In this document: positions 51,489-61,297 of the stretch, piece after piece | How the letters are laid out: every line of letters starts with the position of its first letter | How positions within the stretch are numbered: position 1 is the stretch's first letter | Assembly: GCF_004854025.1 (NCBI RefSeq) | Contig: NZ_STGM01000003.1 | Location: forward strand, 1-64,000 | Length of the DNA: 64,000 nt | Direction: 5' to 3' | Source of the DNA: Microbacterium hydrothermale | Lineage (GTDB): Bacteria > Actinomycetota > Actinomycetes > Actinomycetales > Microbacteriaceae | The notes under the pieces: model-generated | Seen by the model: the letters and a program-made list of their open reading frames with translations, nothing else | The model's database searches: none | What the model was told of the DNA's origin: nothing | Translations under genes and position numbers: made by a program

Positions 51489-53714
51489 ATGCCGAAACAC
51501 CCCCGCCCCACGGCCCTCGCGGCCATGACCCTCGGCGCCGCCCTCGCGGTGGCGCCCCTCACGGCGGCCCAGGCCGCACCCGCTGACGAGCCGGTCGAGG
51601 CGGGGATCACCGTCCCGCGCGTCGAGGGCCTGGCATCCGACTTCGCCCTCGGCGTCGACGTGTCATCGGTGCTCTCCCTCGAGGCGTCGGGGGTCGTCTT
51701 CCGTGACGACGACGGCTCCCCCGCCGACCTGTTCGAGGTGCTCGCCGAGCACGGCGTGACCGACGTGCGCGTGCGCGTGTGGAACGACCCGTTCGACGCC
51801 CGAGGCCGGGGGTACGGCGGCGGAAGCGTCGACGTCGACCGGGCCGTCGAGATCGGCGAGCGCGCGACCGCCGCGGGTCTGGGCGTCGCCGTCGACTTCC
51901 ACTACTCCGACTTCTGGGCCGACCCCGTCAAGCAGAAGGCCCCGAAGGCGTGGGCCGGGATGGATGCCGCCGAGACCGCCGCCGCGGTCGGGGACTTCAC
52001 GCGCGACGCGCTGTCGGCCTTCGTCGCCGCGGGCGTCGACGTGCAGCTCGTGCAGGTGGGCAACGAGACCAACGGCGGGGTGGCCGGGGTGACCGGCTGG
52101 CCCGACATGGCGCAGGTGTTCTCGGCGGGAGCCGCCGCGGTGCGCGCGGTGACGCCCGACGCGCTCGTCGCCGTGCACGTCACGAACCCCGAGCGGCCCG
52201 GACACTACGCCGCGTACGCCGCGGAGCTGGCGGCGAACGACGTCGACTACGACGTGTTCGCATCGTCGTACTACCCGTTCTGGCACGGCACGACCGAGAA
52301 CCTCACCGCGGTGCTGCGCCAGGTCGCCGACACCTACGACAAGAAAGTCATGGTCGCCGAGACGTCGTGGGTGCGCACTCTCGACGACGCCGACGGTCAC
52401 CCCGACGTGATCGACACGGCCTCCGAGGCCGAGGCCTACCCGGTGAGCGTGCAGGGTCAGGCCACGGCGCTGCACGACGTCGTCCAAGCCGTCGCCGACG
52501 TGGGCGACGCCGGTATCGGCGCCTACTACTGGGAGCCCGCGTGGCTGCCCGTCGGCTCGCCCGAGCAGCTCGCGCAGAACCGCGTGCTGTGGGAGCGCGA
52601 CGGTTCGGGCTGGGCGACGAGCTTCGCGGGCGAGTACGACCCCGAAGACGCCGGGGAGTACTTCGGCGGATCGGCGTGGGACAACCAGTCGCTCTTCGAC
52701 GTGGACGGCACACCGCTGGAGTCGTTGCGCACCTTCGCCTACGTCCGCACCGGCGCCGTGGCGCCCCGCGAGGTGACCGGCGTCGACACCGTGCGGCTGT
52801 CCGTGACCGTCGGCGACGCGGTCGTGCTGCCCGCGCAGGTCACCGTCCGCTTCAGCGACGGGACGAGCGAGCAGCAGCGTGTGACCTGGTCGCCCCTGCC
52901 CGATCTCTCGGTGCCGGGCGTCTTCGAGATCGCCGGTACCACCGACGCCGGGGCGGACGCCCTCGCCGTCGTGACCGTCTCGGCGGTCAACCTGCTGACG
53001 AACCCCGGCTTCGAGCAGGACGACGTCTCGATGTGGTCGGTCGAGGGCCCCCTGTCGCTGCGGGCGACCGACGACCCGCGCTCCGGGGAACGCTCCGCGC
53101 ACTTCTTCGCCGCCGCCGCCGCGACCTTCTCGCTCGCGCAGCGGGTCGAGGGCCTGCCCGCCGGCCGTTACGTCGCGGCGGGGGCTCTGCAGGGCGGCGC
53201 GTTCGGCGACGGCTCGGCGACCCTCTCGCTGACCTCGGACGACGACAGCGCCACGGCGCCGTTCACCGCGGCCGGCTGGCGCGTGTGGTCGGAGCCGCGC
53301 ACGGCGGAGATCGAGATCGCCGAGGGCGAGGCCCTGACGGTTCGCGTGGATGCCGACCTCCCCGCCGGAGCGTGGGGGACCATCGACGACCTCGTGCTCG
53401 AGCGGATCGGCGACCCCATCCCCGCCCCGGGCGACCCCGGAGAGCCGACGCCCGGTGAGCCGACGCCCGGTGAGCCGACGCCCGGAGAGCCCACCCCGGC
53501 TCCGACGCCCGCACCGACGGAGCCCGCCCCCACTCCCCTGCCGAGCGGTCCGGCACCCGCTCCCGCCGCGCCGAGCGCCACGACCGCCCCGGGATCGGCT
53601 GCGGGACCGGGGCTCGCCGAGACCGGAACGAGCGTTCCGCTCGGTCTGCTCGCCGCGGGGGTGCTCGCGCTCGCGACCGGCGCCGTGCTGCGGCGACGTC
53701 GCCGCCGCTCCTGA
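51489..53714 (+). CDS. GH53 arabinogalactan endo-beta-1,4-galactanase, cell-wall anchored
   Basis: This 741-residue secreted enzyme cuts beta-1,4-galactan. A signal peptide (ending TAAQAA) is followed by the GH53 barrel (about residues 50-420): acid/base Glu193 (VGNETNGG) and nucleophile Glu291 (VAETSW). Next are a bacterial Ig-like domain (about 425-500), a carbohydrate-binding-like domain (about 505-640; NLLTNPGFEQ), four GEPTP repeats (DNA 53442-53501), and a Pro linker. A LAETG sortase signal (709-713) and a basic tail end the protein. GGAG lies 6 nt before ATG 51489; ATG 51477 has none. Confidence 0.93.
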   Translation: MPKHPRPTALAAMTLGAALAVAPLTAAQAAPADEPVEAGITVPRVEGLASDFALGVDVSSVLSLEASGVVFRDDDGSPADLFEVLAEHGVTDVRVRVWNDPFDARGRGYGGGSVDVDRAVEIGERATAAGLGVAVDFHYSDFWADPVKQKAPKAWAGMDAAETAAAVGDFTRDALSAFVAAGVDVQLVQVGNETNGGVAGVTGWPDMAQVFSAGAAAVRAVTPDALVAVHVTNPERPGHYAAYAAELAANDVDYDVFASSYYPFWHGTTENLTAVLRQVADTYDKKVMVAETSWVRTLDDADGHPDVIDTASEAEAYPVSVQGQATALHDVVQAVADVGDAGIGAYYWEPAWLPVGSPEQLAQNRVLWERDGSGWATSFAGEYDPEDAGEYFGGSAWDNQSLFDVDGTPLESLRTFAYVRTGAVAPREVTGVDTVRLSVTVGDAVVLPAQVTVRFSDGTSEQQRVTWSPLPDLSVPGVFEIAGTTDAGADALAVVTVSAVNLLTNPGFEQDDVSMWSVEGPLSLRATDDPRSGERSAHFFAAAAATFSLAQRVEGLPAGRYVAAGALQGGAFGDGSATLSLTSDDDSATAPFTAAGWRVWSEPRTAEIEIAEGEALTVRVDADLPAGAWGTIDDLVLERIGDPIPAPGDPGEPTPGEPTPGEPTPGEPTPAPTPAPTEPAPTPLPSGPAPAPAAPSATTAPGSAAGPGLAETGTSVPLGLLAAGVLALATGAVLRRRRRRS

Positions 53715-53725
53715 GGGCCGCTCGG

Positions 53726-53784
53726 GTGAGGGGTCGGACGACGTCGCCGCGCCGCGCACGCGGCGACGCTCCCCGGCCCCTCAC
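53726..53784. terminator. Nested bidirectional terminator
   Basis: Inner stem GTCGCCGCG/CGCGGCGAC (53743-53751, 53759-53767) lies within outer arms GTGAGGGG/CCCCTCAC (53726-53733, 53777-53784). It separates the convergent galactanase and rsmI genes. Confidence 0.75.
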
Positions 53785-53797
53785 ACCGGCGGCACGC

Positions 53798-54616
53798 TCA
53801 GCGCTTGACCGCGAGTGCCGCCTGGTAGAGCTCGCGCGACGAGTGCCCGGTCTGAGAAGACACCTCGGCGGCGGCTTCCTTCAGCCGCGTCCCGCTGCGC
53901 ACGAGTTCGAGGGTCTGGGTCACGGCATCCGGGAACGCCACCTCGCGCGCCGACGCACCGCCCACCACGATCGCGATCTCCCCGCGCACGCCCTCGGCCG
54001 CCCAGGCCGCGAGGTCGGCGAGCGTTCCGCGTTTGACCTCTTCGTAGAGCTTCGTCAACTCGCGGCAGACCGCGGCGGGACGGTCGGCGCCGAAGGCCGC
54101 GGCGAGGTCGTCGAGAGTGGATGCCAGCCGAGACGGCGACTCGAAGAACACGAGGGTCCGCTCCTCCGAGGCGAGCTGCGCGAAAGCCTTGCGACGCTCG
54201 CCGGGCTTCCGACGGGGGAAGCCCTCGAAGGCGAACCGGTCCGTGGGGAGACCCGCGACGGCCAGCGCCGTCACGACCGCGCTCGGCCCGGGGATCGCGG
54301 TGACCGTGACCCCCGCGGCGGCGGCTGCGGCGACGAGCCCGAAGCCGGGGTCGCTGACGGTCGGCATCCCGGCGTCGCTCAAGACGAGCAGGTCGTCCTC
54401 GCGGGCGAGCTCGACGAGTTCGGCCGCCCGGTCCTTCTCGTTGTGGTCGTGCAGGGCGATCAGGCGCGGGCGGTTCTCGACGCCGAGACCCGCGAGCAGG
54501 CGCTGCGTCGTGCGGGTGTCCTCGGCGGCGACCACCGTGGCGTTCTCGAGGGCCTCGATCAGACGCTTCGAGGCGTCGCCCAGGTTGCCGATGGGAGTCG
54601 CCGCGAGGATGATCAC
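53798..54616 (-). CDS. rsmI: 16S rRNA (cytidine-1402-2'-O)-methyltransferase
   Basis: This 272-residue SAM-dependent enzyme of the tetrapyrrole-methylase fold methylates C1402 of 16S rRNA. Motifs: LAATPIGNLGDAS, VVAAEDTRTTQRLL, LVLSDAGMPTVSDPG, AIPGPSAVVTALAVAGL and FFESPSRL. The start is GTG 54616, 23 bp from the divergent mannosyltransferase start. TAAGGT (54628-54623) stands 6 nt before it, so it is probably leaderless. Confidence 0.94.
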   Translation of the reverse strand: MIILAATPIGNLGDASKRLIEALENATVVAAEDTRTTQRLLAGLGVENRPRLIALHDHNEKDRAAELVELAREDDLLVLSDAGMPTVSDPGFGLVAAAAAAGVTVTAIPGPSAVVTALAVAGLPTDRFAFEGFPRRKPGERRKAFAQLASEERTLVFFESPSRLASTLDDLAAAFGADRPAAVCRELTKLYEEVKRGTLADLAAWAAEGVRGEIAIVVGGASAREVAFPDAVTQTLELVRSGTRLKEAAAEVSSQTGHSSRELYQAALAVKR

Positions 54617-54639
54617 CGTTCCACCTTAGGCTGGGGGCC
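54617..54639. promoter_or_regulatory. Overlapping divergent -10 boxes in a 23-bp gap
   Basis: On the minus strand TAAGGT (54628-54623) is followed by 6 nt and the rsmI GTG. On the plus strand TAGGCT (54627-54632) is followed by 7 nt and the mannosyltransferase GTG. The hexamers share two base pairs (54627-54628), so the two promoters must exclude each other at any moment. Confidence 0.5.
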
Positions 54640-56211
54640 GTGACCACCGCCGTCCCTCCGTTGCTCCCCGCCGCCGAGCGGACGCGACTCGATCGCTGGC
54701 GCGACGCGCTGCTCGCGACCCCGCGGGGCATGAGGTTGTGGCGTTGGCTCGCTCCGACCCTCGTCACCCTCCTCGCCGCGGTGCTCCGTCTCATCGACAT
54801 CGGCAATCCGCACCAGCTCGTCTTCGACGAGACCTACTACGTCAAAGACGCGTGGAGCCAGTGGGTGCTCGGCTTCCCCTCCACGTGGCCCGATGGCGCC
54901 GACGCGAGCTTCGCAGCGGGCGACACCGACGTGTTCACCGGCATCGGCAGCTACGTCGTGCATCCCCCGCTCGGTCGCATCCTCATCGGGGCGGGCATGG
55001 CCCTCCTGGGACCCGACTCCGCCACCGGCTGGCGCATCTCGGCCGCCGTCTTCGGCACGCTGACCGTGCTGGTGATCTACCTCTTCGCGCGCACGCTCAC
55101 GGGTTCCCTCCCGTTGGCCACCGTGGCATCCGGACTCTTCGCCATCGACGGCCTCGGGATCGTGCTCAGCCGCATCGCGTTGCTCGACATCTTCTTGACG
55201 TTCTTCGTCGTGCTGACGTTCTGGTTCGTCGCCCTCGACCACCGGCGCTCGAACGATCGGCTCACGGCCCTCGTCGCCGCGCGCGGGGACGAGCCCCCGA
55301 TGTGGGGACCGATCCTGTGGAACCGCCCGTGGCTGCTCGCCGCCGGCGTCGCCGTGGGAGCCGCCACCGCCGTGAAGTGGTCGGGACTGTACGTGATCGC
55401 CGCCGTCGGCATCTACGCCGTCGTCTCCGACGCCCTCGCGCGCCGCCGGGCGGGCGTGGTCCAGTGGCCGATGGATGCCGTGCGCCAGGGCCTCGCGTCG
55501 TTCGTGCTGCTCGTGCCGGTCGCTGTCGTCGCGTACGTGTCGAGCTGGTCGGGCTGGCTGTTCACGAACGGCGGGTGGATGCGCGGCACCCCGGTCGCCG
55601 CGACGGGCATCTGGGGGTGGGTGCCCGAGCCGCTCCGACAGCTGTGGGCGTACCACCAGGAGATGTACAACTTCCACGTCGGGCTCGTCACCCCGCACAG
55701 CTACGCGAGCCCCGCGTGGCAGTGGCCGCTGCTCATCCGTCCCACCTCGATGTACTGGCATCAGGACGACGCGGGCGTCAACGGCTGCACGCTTCCCACC
55801 GGGTGCACCGAGGCGATCTCGAGCATCGCGAACCCGATCATCTGGTGGGCGGGGATCGCGGCATCCCTCTTCCTGCTCGTGCGCTTCGTCATGGTGCGCG
55901 ACTGGCGGTACGCCCTCATTCTGACGGGCCTCGCGGCGACCTACGTGCCGTGGCTGCTGTACCCCGAGCGCACGATCTTCCAGTTCTACACGGTCGCGAT
56001 GCTGCCCTTCCTCGTGCTCGCGCTGGCTTTCGCGCTGCGAGAGATCGCGCGGGGGGTGAGGGGCGGCTCGCGCGCCGGTGGGCAGACCGTCGTGCTGGCC
56101 TTCCTCGCGCTGTGCGTCGTCGTCTCGGCGTTCTGGTACCCGGTCTGGGCGGGACTTCCCGTGCCGTACGAGTTCTGGCGCCTGCACAACTGGCTGCCCA
56201 CCTGGATCTGA
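54640..56211 (+). CDS. Polyprenyl-phosphate-mannose protein O-mannosyltransferase (PMT family)
   Basis: This 523-residue GT39 membrane enzyme transfers mannose to secreted proteins during Sec export. It has about ten helices and the catalytic Asp-Glu in the first outer loop (VFDETYYVKD, residues 63-64). Also present: VHPPLGRILIGAG, ALDHRRSN, KWSGLYVI, and FPTSMYWHQ-like RPTSMYWHQDD. The start is GTG 54640. The rsmI neighbour is the same as in Mycobacterium, supporting orthology to the mycobacterial Pmt. Confidence 0.93.
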   Translation: MTTAVPPLLPAAERTRLDRWRDALLATPRGMRLWRWLAPTLVTLLAAVLRLIDIGNPHQLVFDETYYVKDAWSQWVLGFPSTWPDGADASFAAGDTDVFTGIGSYVVHPPLGRILIGAGMALLGPDSATGWRISAAVFGTLTVLVIYLFARTLTGSLPLATVASGLFAIDGLGIVLSRIALLDIFLTFFVVLTFWFVALDHRRSNDRLTALVAARGDEPPMWGPILWNRPWLLAAGVAVGAATAVKWSGLYVIAAVGIYAVVSDALARRRAGVVQWPMDAVRQGLASFVLLVPVAVVAYVSSWSGWLFTNGGWMRGTPVAATGIWGWVPEPLRQLWAYHQEMYNFHVGLVTPHSYASPAWQWPLLIRPTSMYWHQDDAGVNGCTLPTGCTEAISSIANPIIWWAGIAASLFLLVRFVMVRDWRYALILTGLAATYVPWLLYPERTIFQFYTVAMLPFLVLALAFALREIARGVRGGSRAGGQTVVLAFLALCVVVSAFWYPVWAGLPVPYEFWRLHNWLPTWI

Positions 56212-56242
56212 CCGGATCGGGACGGATGCCGAGGGGGCGAGC

Positions 56243-57004
56243 GTGACACGAGGCGACGACTGGCTGCACGACCCGCGGCCGGTGCAGCGGGTCAGGCTCT
56301 TCTCCGACGCCCCGGTCGATCGCGACGCGTGGCCGGCGACCGTCCCCGCGGTGGCGCAGTTCCTCGACGTCGCCGCCGGAGACGGATGGGAGTTCGGCCC
56401 CGGCGTGACCTTCCTCGTCGGGGAGAACGGGTCGGGCAAGTCGACGCTCATCGAGGGCATCGCGGAGGCCGCGGGACTGCCCGCCGAGGGCGGATCGACC
56501 AATGGCGGCGGCGAGACCCGTCGCACCGAGAGTCCGCTGAGCGAGTGGTTGCGCATCGAGCGCAGCCCCCGCGCTCCGCGCTGGGGGTTCTTCCTCCGCG
56601 CCGAGACCATGCACGGCTACTACTCGTGGCGGGAGGACCTGCGCGACGGCGCCCGCGATCTGCACGCGATGAGCCACGGAGAGTCGTTCAACAGCCTGCT
56701 CGACGAGGCCCTCGACCACGAACGCTACGTCGCGGGGCTGGCCTGCCTCGACGAACCCGAGGCCGCCCTGTCGTTCTCATCGACCCTGCGTTGGCTGGCC
56801 TCGCTCGATCGCATGCGCTCCCGCGGCACCCAGGTGATCTGCGCGACCCACTCCCCCGTGCTCGCCGCTCTGCCGGGAGCGACGATCCTCGAGCTGGGCG
56901 AGTGGGGCATCCGCGAGAGCACGTGGGACGACCTGGAGCTGGTGCGGCTGCAGCGGGGGTTCCTGGAAGCGCCGGGGAGGTTCCTGCGGCACCTGCTGGA
57001 GTGA
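56243..57004 (+). CDS. AAA-family ATPase (ABC/SMC-like fold, small form)
   Basis: This 253-residue protein has Walker A VGENGSGKSTLIEGI, a short insert, a signature-like SHGESFNSLLDEAL, Walker B CLDEPEAALS and the H loop ICATHSPVLAALPGATILEL. It matches the widespread small predicted ATPases (COG3910 type) whose biological role is unknown. The start is GTG 56243, after GAGGGGGCGA. It lies 31 nt behind the mannosyltransferase and may share its transcript. Confidence 0.85.
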   Translation: MTRGDDWLHDPRPVQRVRLFSDAPVDRDAWPATVPAVAQFLDVAAGDGWEFGPGVTFLVGENGSGKSTLIEGIAEAAGLPAEGGSTNGGGETRRTESPLSEWLRIERSPRAPRWGFFLRAETMHGYYSWREDLRDGARDLHAMSHGESFNSLLDEALDHERYVAGLACLDEPEAALSFSSTLRWLASLDRMRSRGTQVICATHSPVLAALPGATILELGEWGIRESTWDDLELVRLQRGFLEAPGRFLRHLLE

Positions 57005-57099
57005 CGCTGCGGGCCCCGGCAGGGGCGGGTGGCGATGGAGGGTGCGACGGGGCGAGGTTCCTCGGGGAGGCCGCGGGAAGCGCAGAGAGCCAGGTCTGC

Positions 57100-57132
57100 G
57101 AGGTGCGCCTGCGCCGCGCAGAGACGCACCTC
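57100..57132. terminator. Bidirectional terminator
   Basis: GAGGTGCG (57100-57107) pairs with CGCACCTC (57125-57132) in the gap between the convergent ATPase and thioredoxin-domain genes. Confidence 0.55.
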
Positions 57133-57139
57133 AGCCGCG

Positions 57140-58957
57140 TCAGACCACGCGCGAAGGATCCGTCGTCGGCAGGGCGCACGCGAACGCGCGGCAGTCGTAC
57201 GCGGTGGCCTCGCCGCCCCGCGCGACCTTGCCCTCGAACAACTCGAAACCCGCGGCCGCGAAGGCGGCGGCCTGCGTGGGCGACACCACCGCGAGCACGT
57301 CGGCGGTGACGCGGCGCGCGGCGTCGGCGATCTCGGTATCCTTCTCGCCGACGACCACGATCTGACGGGGAGCGGTCGCGAGCCCCGCGGCCACCTCGAG
57401 GATCGCTCCGTGGGCGAGCGGCGACGCGAGGGCGACATCGGCGGCGGCGCGCACCAGCTCATCGGCGGCGTCGCGGTAGCGCTCCCCCGCACCCAAGCGC
57501 CACAGGTCGAGGGCGGCGGCGGCGAAGATGGAGGGGCCCGAGGGCGAGGCGCCGTCGGTGGGCACGCCGTGCGGCTGCATCCCCTGGGCGACGAGCACGG
57601 CATCGCCCCCACCGGGCGGGTGGATGCCGTCGTCGCCGAGGCACAGGTCGACCAACGCGCGCGCCCGCGAGGCGTAGGCCGCCTCGCCGGTCGCCCGGGC
57701 GAGGGCGAGGAGACCGCGCGCGAGTCCGCCGTAGTCCTCGAGCGTGGCGGGAGCGGCGGAGCGGATCTCGTCGAGAGACGCGCGGCGGAGGGTGCCGTCG
57801 TCGGCGACGTTGCTCTCGAGCACGGCGTCGGCGGCCCAGCGCGCGGCCTCGAGGAAGCGCGGATCGGCGCGCGCGCCGGCGGCGGCGAGGGCGGCGATCG
57901 CGTGCCCGTTCCATCCCGTGACGACCTTGGCATCCAGAGCCGGGGGCTGCAGCTCGGAACGGTCGGCGACGCGGTAGTACCCGCCCTCGTTGCGGACGCC
58001 GTCGATGATCGACTCGGAATCCTGGGCCGCGGCGATCCCTCCCGACGGCAGCTGCAGCACGTCGACGAGAAAACGGGCGGCGTCGACGGCGGTGGCCTCG
58101 TCACCCGCGGCGAGGGCCACCTCGACCAGTCCGGCGTTGTCGGTGAGCATGCGCTCGTAGTGCGGCACGCTCCAGTCGCGACGCGTGGCGTAGCGGAAGA
58201 AGCCGCCCTCGACGGGATCGTGCAGGTCGGACGCGACCATCGCCACCAGCGCCCGGGATGCCACGTCTGCGGCCTCGGGAACGTCGGGGCTCAGCGCCGG
58301 GTGCTGCAGGAACCGCAGCACGGGCGTGTTCGGGAACTTCGGCGTCTCGAAGGCGGGTCCGGCGGCGAACCCGCCGTACTCGCGATCCTCGCGCGCGGCG
58401 ACGGAGCGCGCCGCGGTGGCGAGCTGATCGAGGGTCGGCGCCGCGTCGGCGGGCGCCGTCGCCGCGGCGGCGAGGGCGTCGCGGAGGGATGCGCCCGTGG
58501 CATCCACTTCGCTGCGCCGCTCGGTCCACGCCTCGCGGACCGCGGCGAGAACCTGACGGAACGACGGCTGCGGCGGGCGGGGCGTCGGCGGAAAGTAGGT
58601 GCCGGCGTAGAAGACGCGCCCCTCGGGACTCGCGAACACGGTCAGCGGCCACCCCAGGTGCGGGGTGAACGCGCTCGCGGCGTCGAGGTACGCGGCGTCC
58701 ACGTCGGGATGCTCCTCGCGGTCGACCTTGATCGACACGAAGCCGTCGTTCAGGATGCCGGCGGTCTCGGCATCCTGGAACGACTCGCGCGCCATGACGT
58801 GGCACCAGTGGCAGGTGCTGTAGCCGATCGAGATCATCACGGGGACGTCTCTCTCGGCCGCGAGCGCGAACGCCTCGCGCCCCCAGGGGAACCACGCGAC
58901 GGGATTGTCGGCGTGGGCCCGCAGGTAGGGGCTCGAGGCGTTCGCGAGGCGGTTCAT
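57140..58957 (-). CDS. YyaL-type thioredoxin-domain protein (DUF255)
   Basis: This 605-residue protein has an N-terminal DUF255/thioredoxin-like domain (residues 1-160; [19 protein letters not shown], CxxC motif STCHWCHVM). A long alpha/alpha-barrel part like N-acylglucosamine epimerases follows ([32 protein letters not shown]). The function of bacterial members is not established. ATG 58957 begins at the conserved start; the open frame upstream runs into the aldo/keto reductase gene. It lies 19 nt behind that gene and is probably co-transcribed. Confidence 0.88.
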   Translation of the reverse strand: MNRLANASSPYLRAHADNPVAWFPWGREAFALAAERDVPVMISIGYSTCHWCHVMARESFQDAETAGILNDGFVSIKVDREEHPDVDAAYLDAASAFTPHLGWPLTVFASPEGRVFYAGTYFPPTPRPPQPSFRQVLAAVREAWTERRSEVDATGASLRDALAAAATAPADAAPTLDQLATAARSVAAREDREYGGFAAGPAFETPKFPNTPVLRFLQHPALSPDVPEAADVASRALVAMVASDLHDPVEGGFFRYATRRDWSVPHYERMLTDNAGLVEVALAAGDEATAVDAARFLVDVLQLPSGGIAAAQDSESIIDGVRNEGGYYRVADRSELQPPALDAKVVTGWNGHAIAALAAAGARADPRFLEAARWAADAVLESNVADDGTLRRASLDEIRSAAPATLEDYGGLARGLLALARATGEAAYASRARALVDLCLGDDGIHPPGGGDAVLVAQGMQPHGVPTDGASPSGPSIFAAAALDLWRLGAGERYRDAADELVRAAADVALASPLAHGAILEVAAGLATAPRQIVVVGEKDTEIADAARRVTADVLAVVSPTQAAAFAAAGFELFEGKVARGGEATAYDCRAFACALPTTDPSRVV

Positions 58958-58976
58958 GCGCGCGGGTGCGCCGACC

Positions 58977-59945
<969 letters not shown>

Positions 59946-59967
59946 TCACGCGTGGTTGACTGACCCC

Positions 59968-61221
59968 ATGCACGCCACCCCCTCCCCGAAGCACGCGCGC
60001 CGCCGGCCGGCATCCGGTATCCGCCGCGGCCTCAGCCTGCTCGCGATCGCTGCCGCCGTGATCGTCGTGGCCGGGGTGGCCGTGGGCGGCTTCTACGCGT
60101 GGTCGCTGACCAACCGCCTGCAGGAGGCCGCGGTCCCGCTCAAGGACGCCCCGGCCGAGCCGCCCGCCCTCAGCGAATACGCCGAGCCGTTCACGGTGCT
60201 CGTGGTCGGCACCGACGAGTGCGACGACGTCGTCGCGGCCGCCTTCGGACCGCGCTGCTCCGACCCCGAGAACGACGGCGCACGCAACGACGTCAACATG
60301 CTGCTGCACGTCTCGGCCAACCCGCGGCGCGCGACCGTGGTGTCGTTCCCCCGCGATCTGCAGGTCGCGATCCCGGAGTGCGTCGGCACGGACGGCACGG
60401 TCTTCGGCGGCACCGACCGCGCCTCCATCAACACGGCGTACGAGGACGGCGGCCTGCCCTGCGTCGCCGACACGATCTCGAATCTGACCGGGCAGAGCAT
60501 CCCCTTCGCCGCGAAGGTGAGCTTCGGCAACGTCGTCAACATCACCGACGCGATCGGCGGGATCGAAGTCTGCATCGGCGGCGAGGGGATCGACGACCCG
60601 GATGCCGGCATCCAGTGGGAACCCGGACCCCGCGTGGTGAAGGGTTTCGACGCCCTCGCCTTCCTGCGCACGCGCAAGGGCATCGGCGACGGCAGCGACC
60701 TCGCCCGCATCGGCAACCAGCAGCAGTACATGTCGCGACTGGTCAACAAGCTGCGCAGTGACGAGGTGCTCTCCAACCCCGGCACCCTCATCGGCCTGGC
60801 GAACACCGCCGTGAACAACATCCAGCCGAGCGAGAGCCTCGCGGACCCCGTCCGCATCGCCCAGCTCGCCTACACGCTGAAGGACGTGCCGTTCTCCGAC
60901 ATCACGTTCGTGCAGTACCCCGTGGTCGACGACCCCTACGACAGCAACCGCGTCGCCCCCGACGAGGCCTCGGCGCAGGTGCTGTTCGAGGCGCTCGCCG
61001 CCAACGCCCCCCTCGCCATCACGGGCGCCGAAGGATCCAACGGCGGCGTGATCGCCGATCCGTCCGCACCGACGGAGGAGCCCACCGCCCCGGCCGAGGA
61101 GACGCCCGCCCCGGATGCCAGTGCCTCCCCCGACACGAGCGCCGCGCCCGTCGTCGAACTGCCCGAGAACATCAAGGGCACCAAGGCGGATCAGGCGACC
61201 TGCTCGGCCGGCAACGGCTGA
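59968..61221 (+). CDS. LCP-family (LytR-CpsA-Psr) cell-wall glycopolymer ligase
   Basis: This 417-residue protein has a basic N terminus, one membrane helix (about residues 18-42) and an extracytoplasmic LCP domain (about 70-340). Domain landmarks: VLVVGTDE, ARNDVNMLLHVS, VSFPRDLQV, FLRTRKGIGDGSDLARIGNQQQ. An Ala/Pro/Glu/Thr-rich tail follows. LCP enzymes attach teichoic-acid-like or other polymers to peptidoglycan. ATG 59968 gives a normal membrane anchor. TTGACT is 6 nt upstream, so the start may be leaderless. Confidence 0.92.
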   Translation: MHATPSPKHARRRPASGIRRGLSLLAIAAAVIVVAGVAVGGFYAWSLTNRLQEAAVPLKDAPAEPPALSEYAEPFTVLVVGTDECDDVVAAAFGPRCSDPENDGARNDVNMLLHVSANPRRATVVSFPRDLQVAIPECVGTDGTVFGGTDRASINTAYEDGGLPCVADTISNLTGQSIPFAAKVSFGNVVNITDAIGGIEVCIGGEGIDDPDAGIQWEPGPRVVKGFDALAFLRTRKGIGDGSDLARIGNQQQYMSRLVNKLRSDEVLSNPGTLIGLANTAVNNIQPSESLADPVRIAQLAYTLKDVPFSDITFVQYPVVDDPYDSNRVAPDEASAQVLFEALAANAPLAITGAEGSNGGVIADPSAPTEEPTAPAEETPAPDASASPDTSAAPVVELPENIKGTKADQATCSAGNG

Positions 61222-61297
61222 GCAGGTCACGACGGGCGGGGCGCAGCCGCTCGCCCGCGGGGACCGGACGTTCAGGTCGATGGGCGAGCATCGAGGG

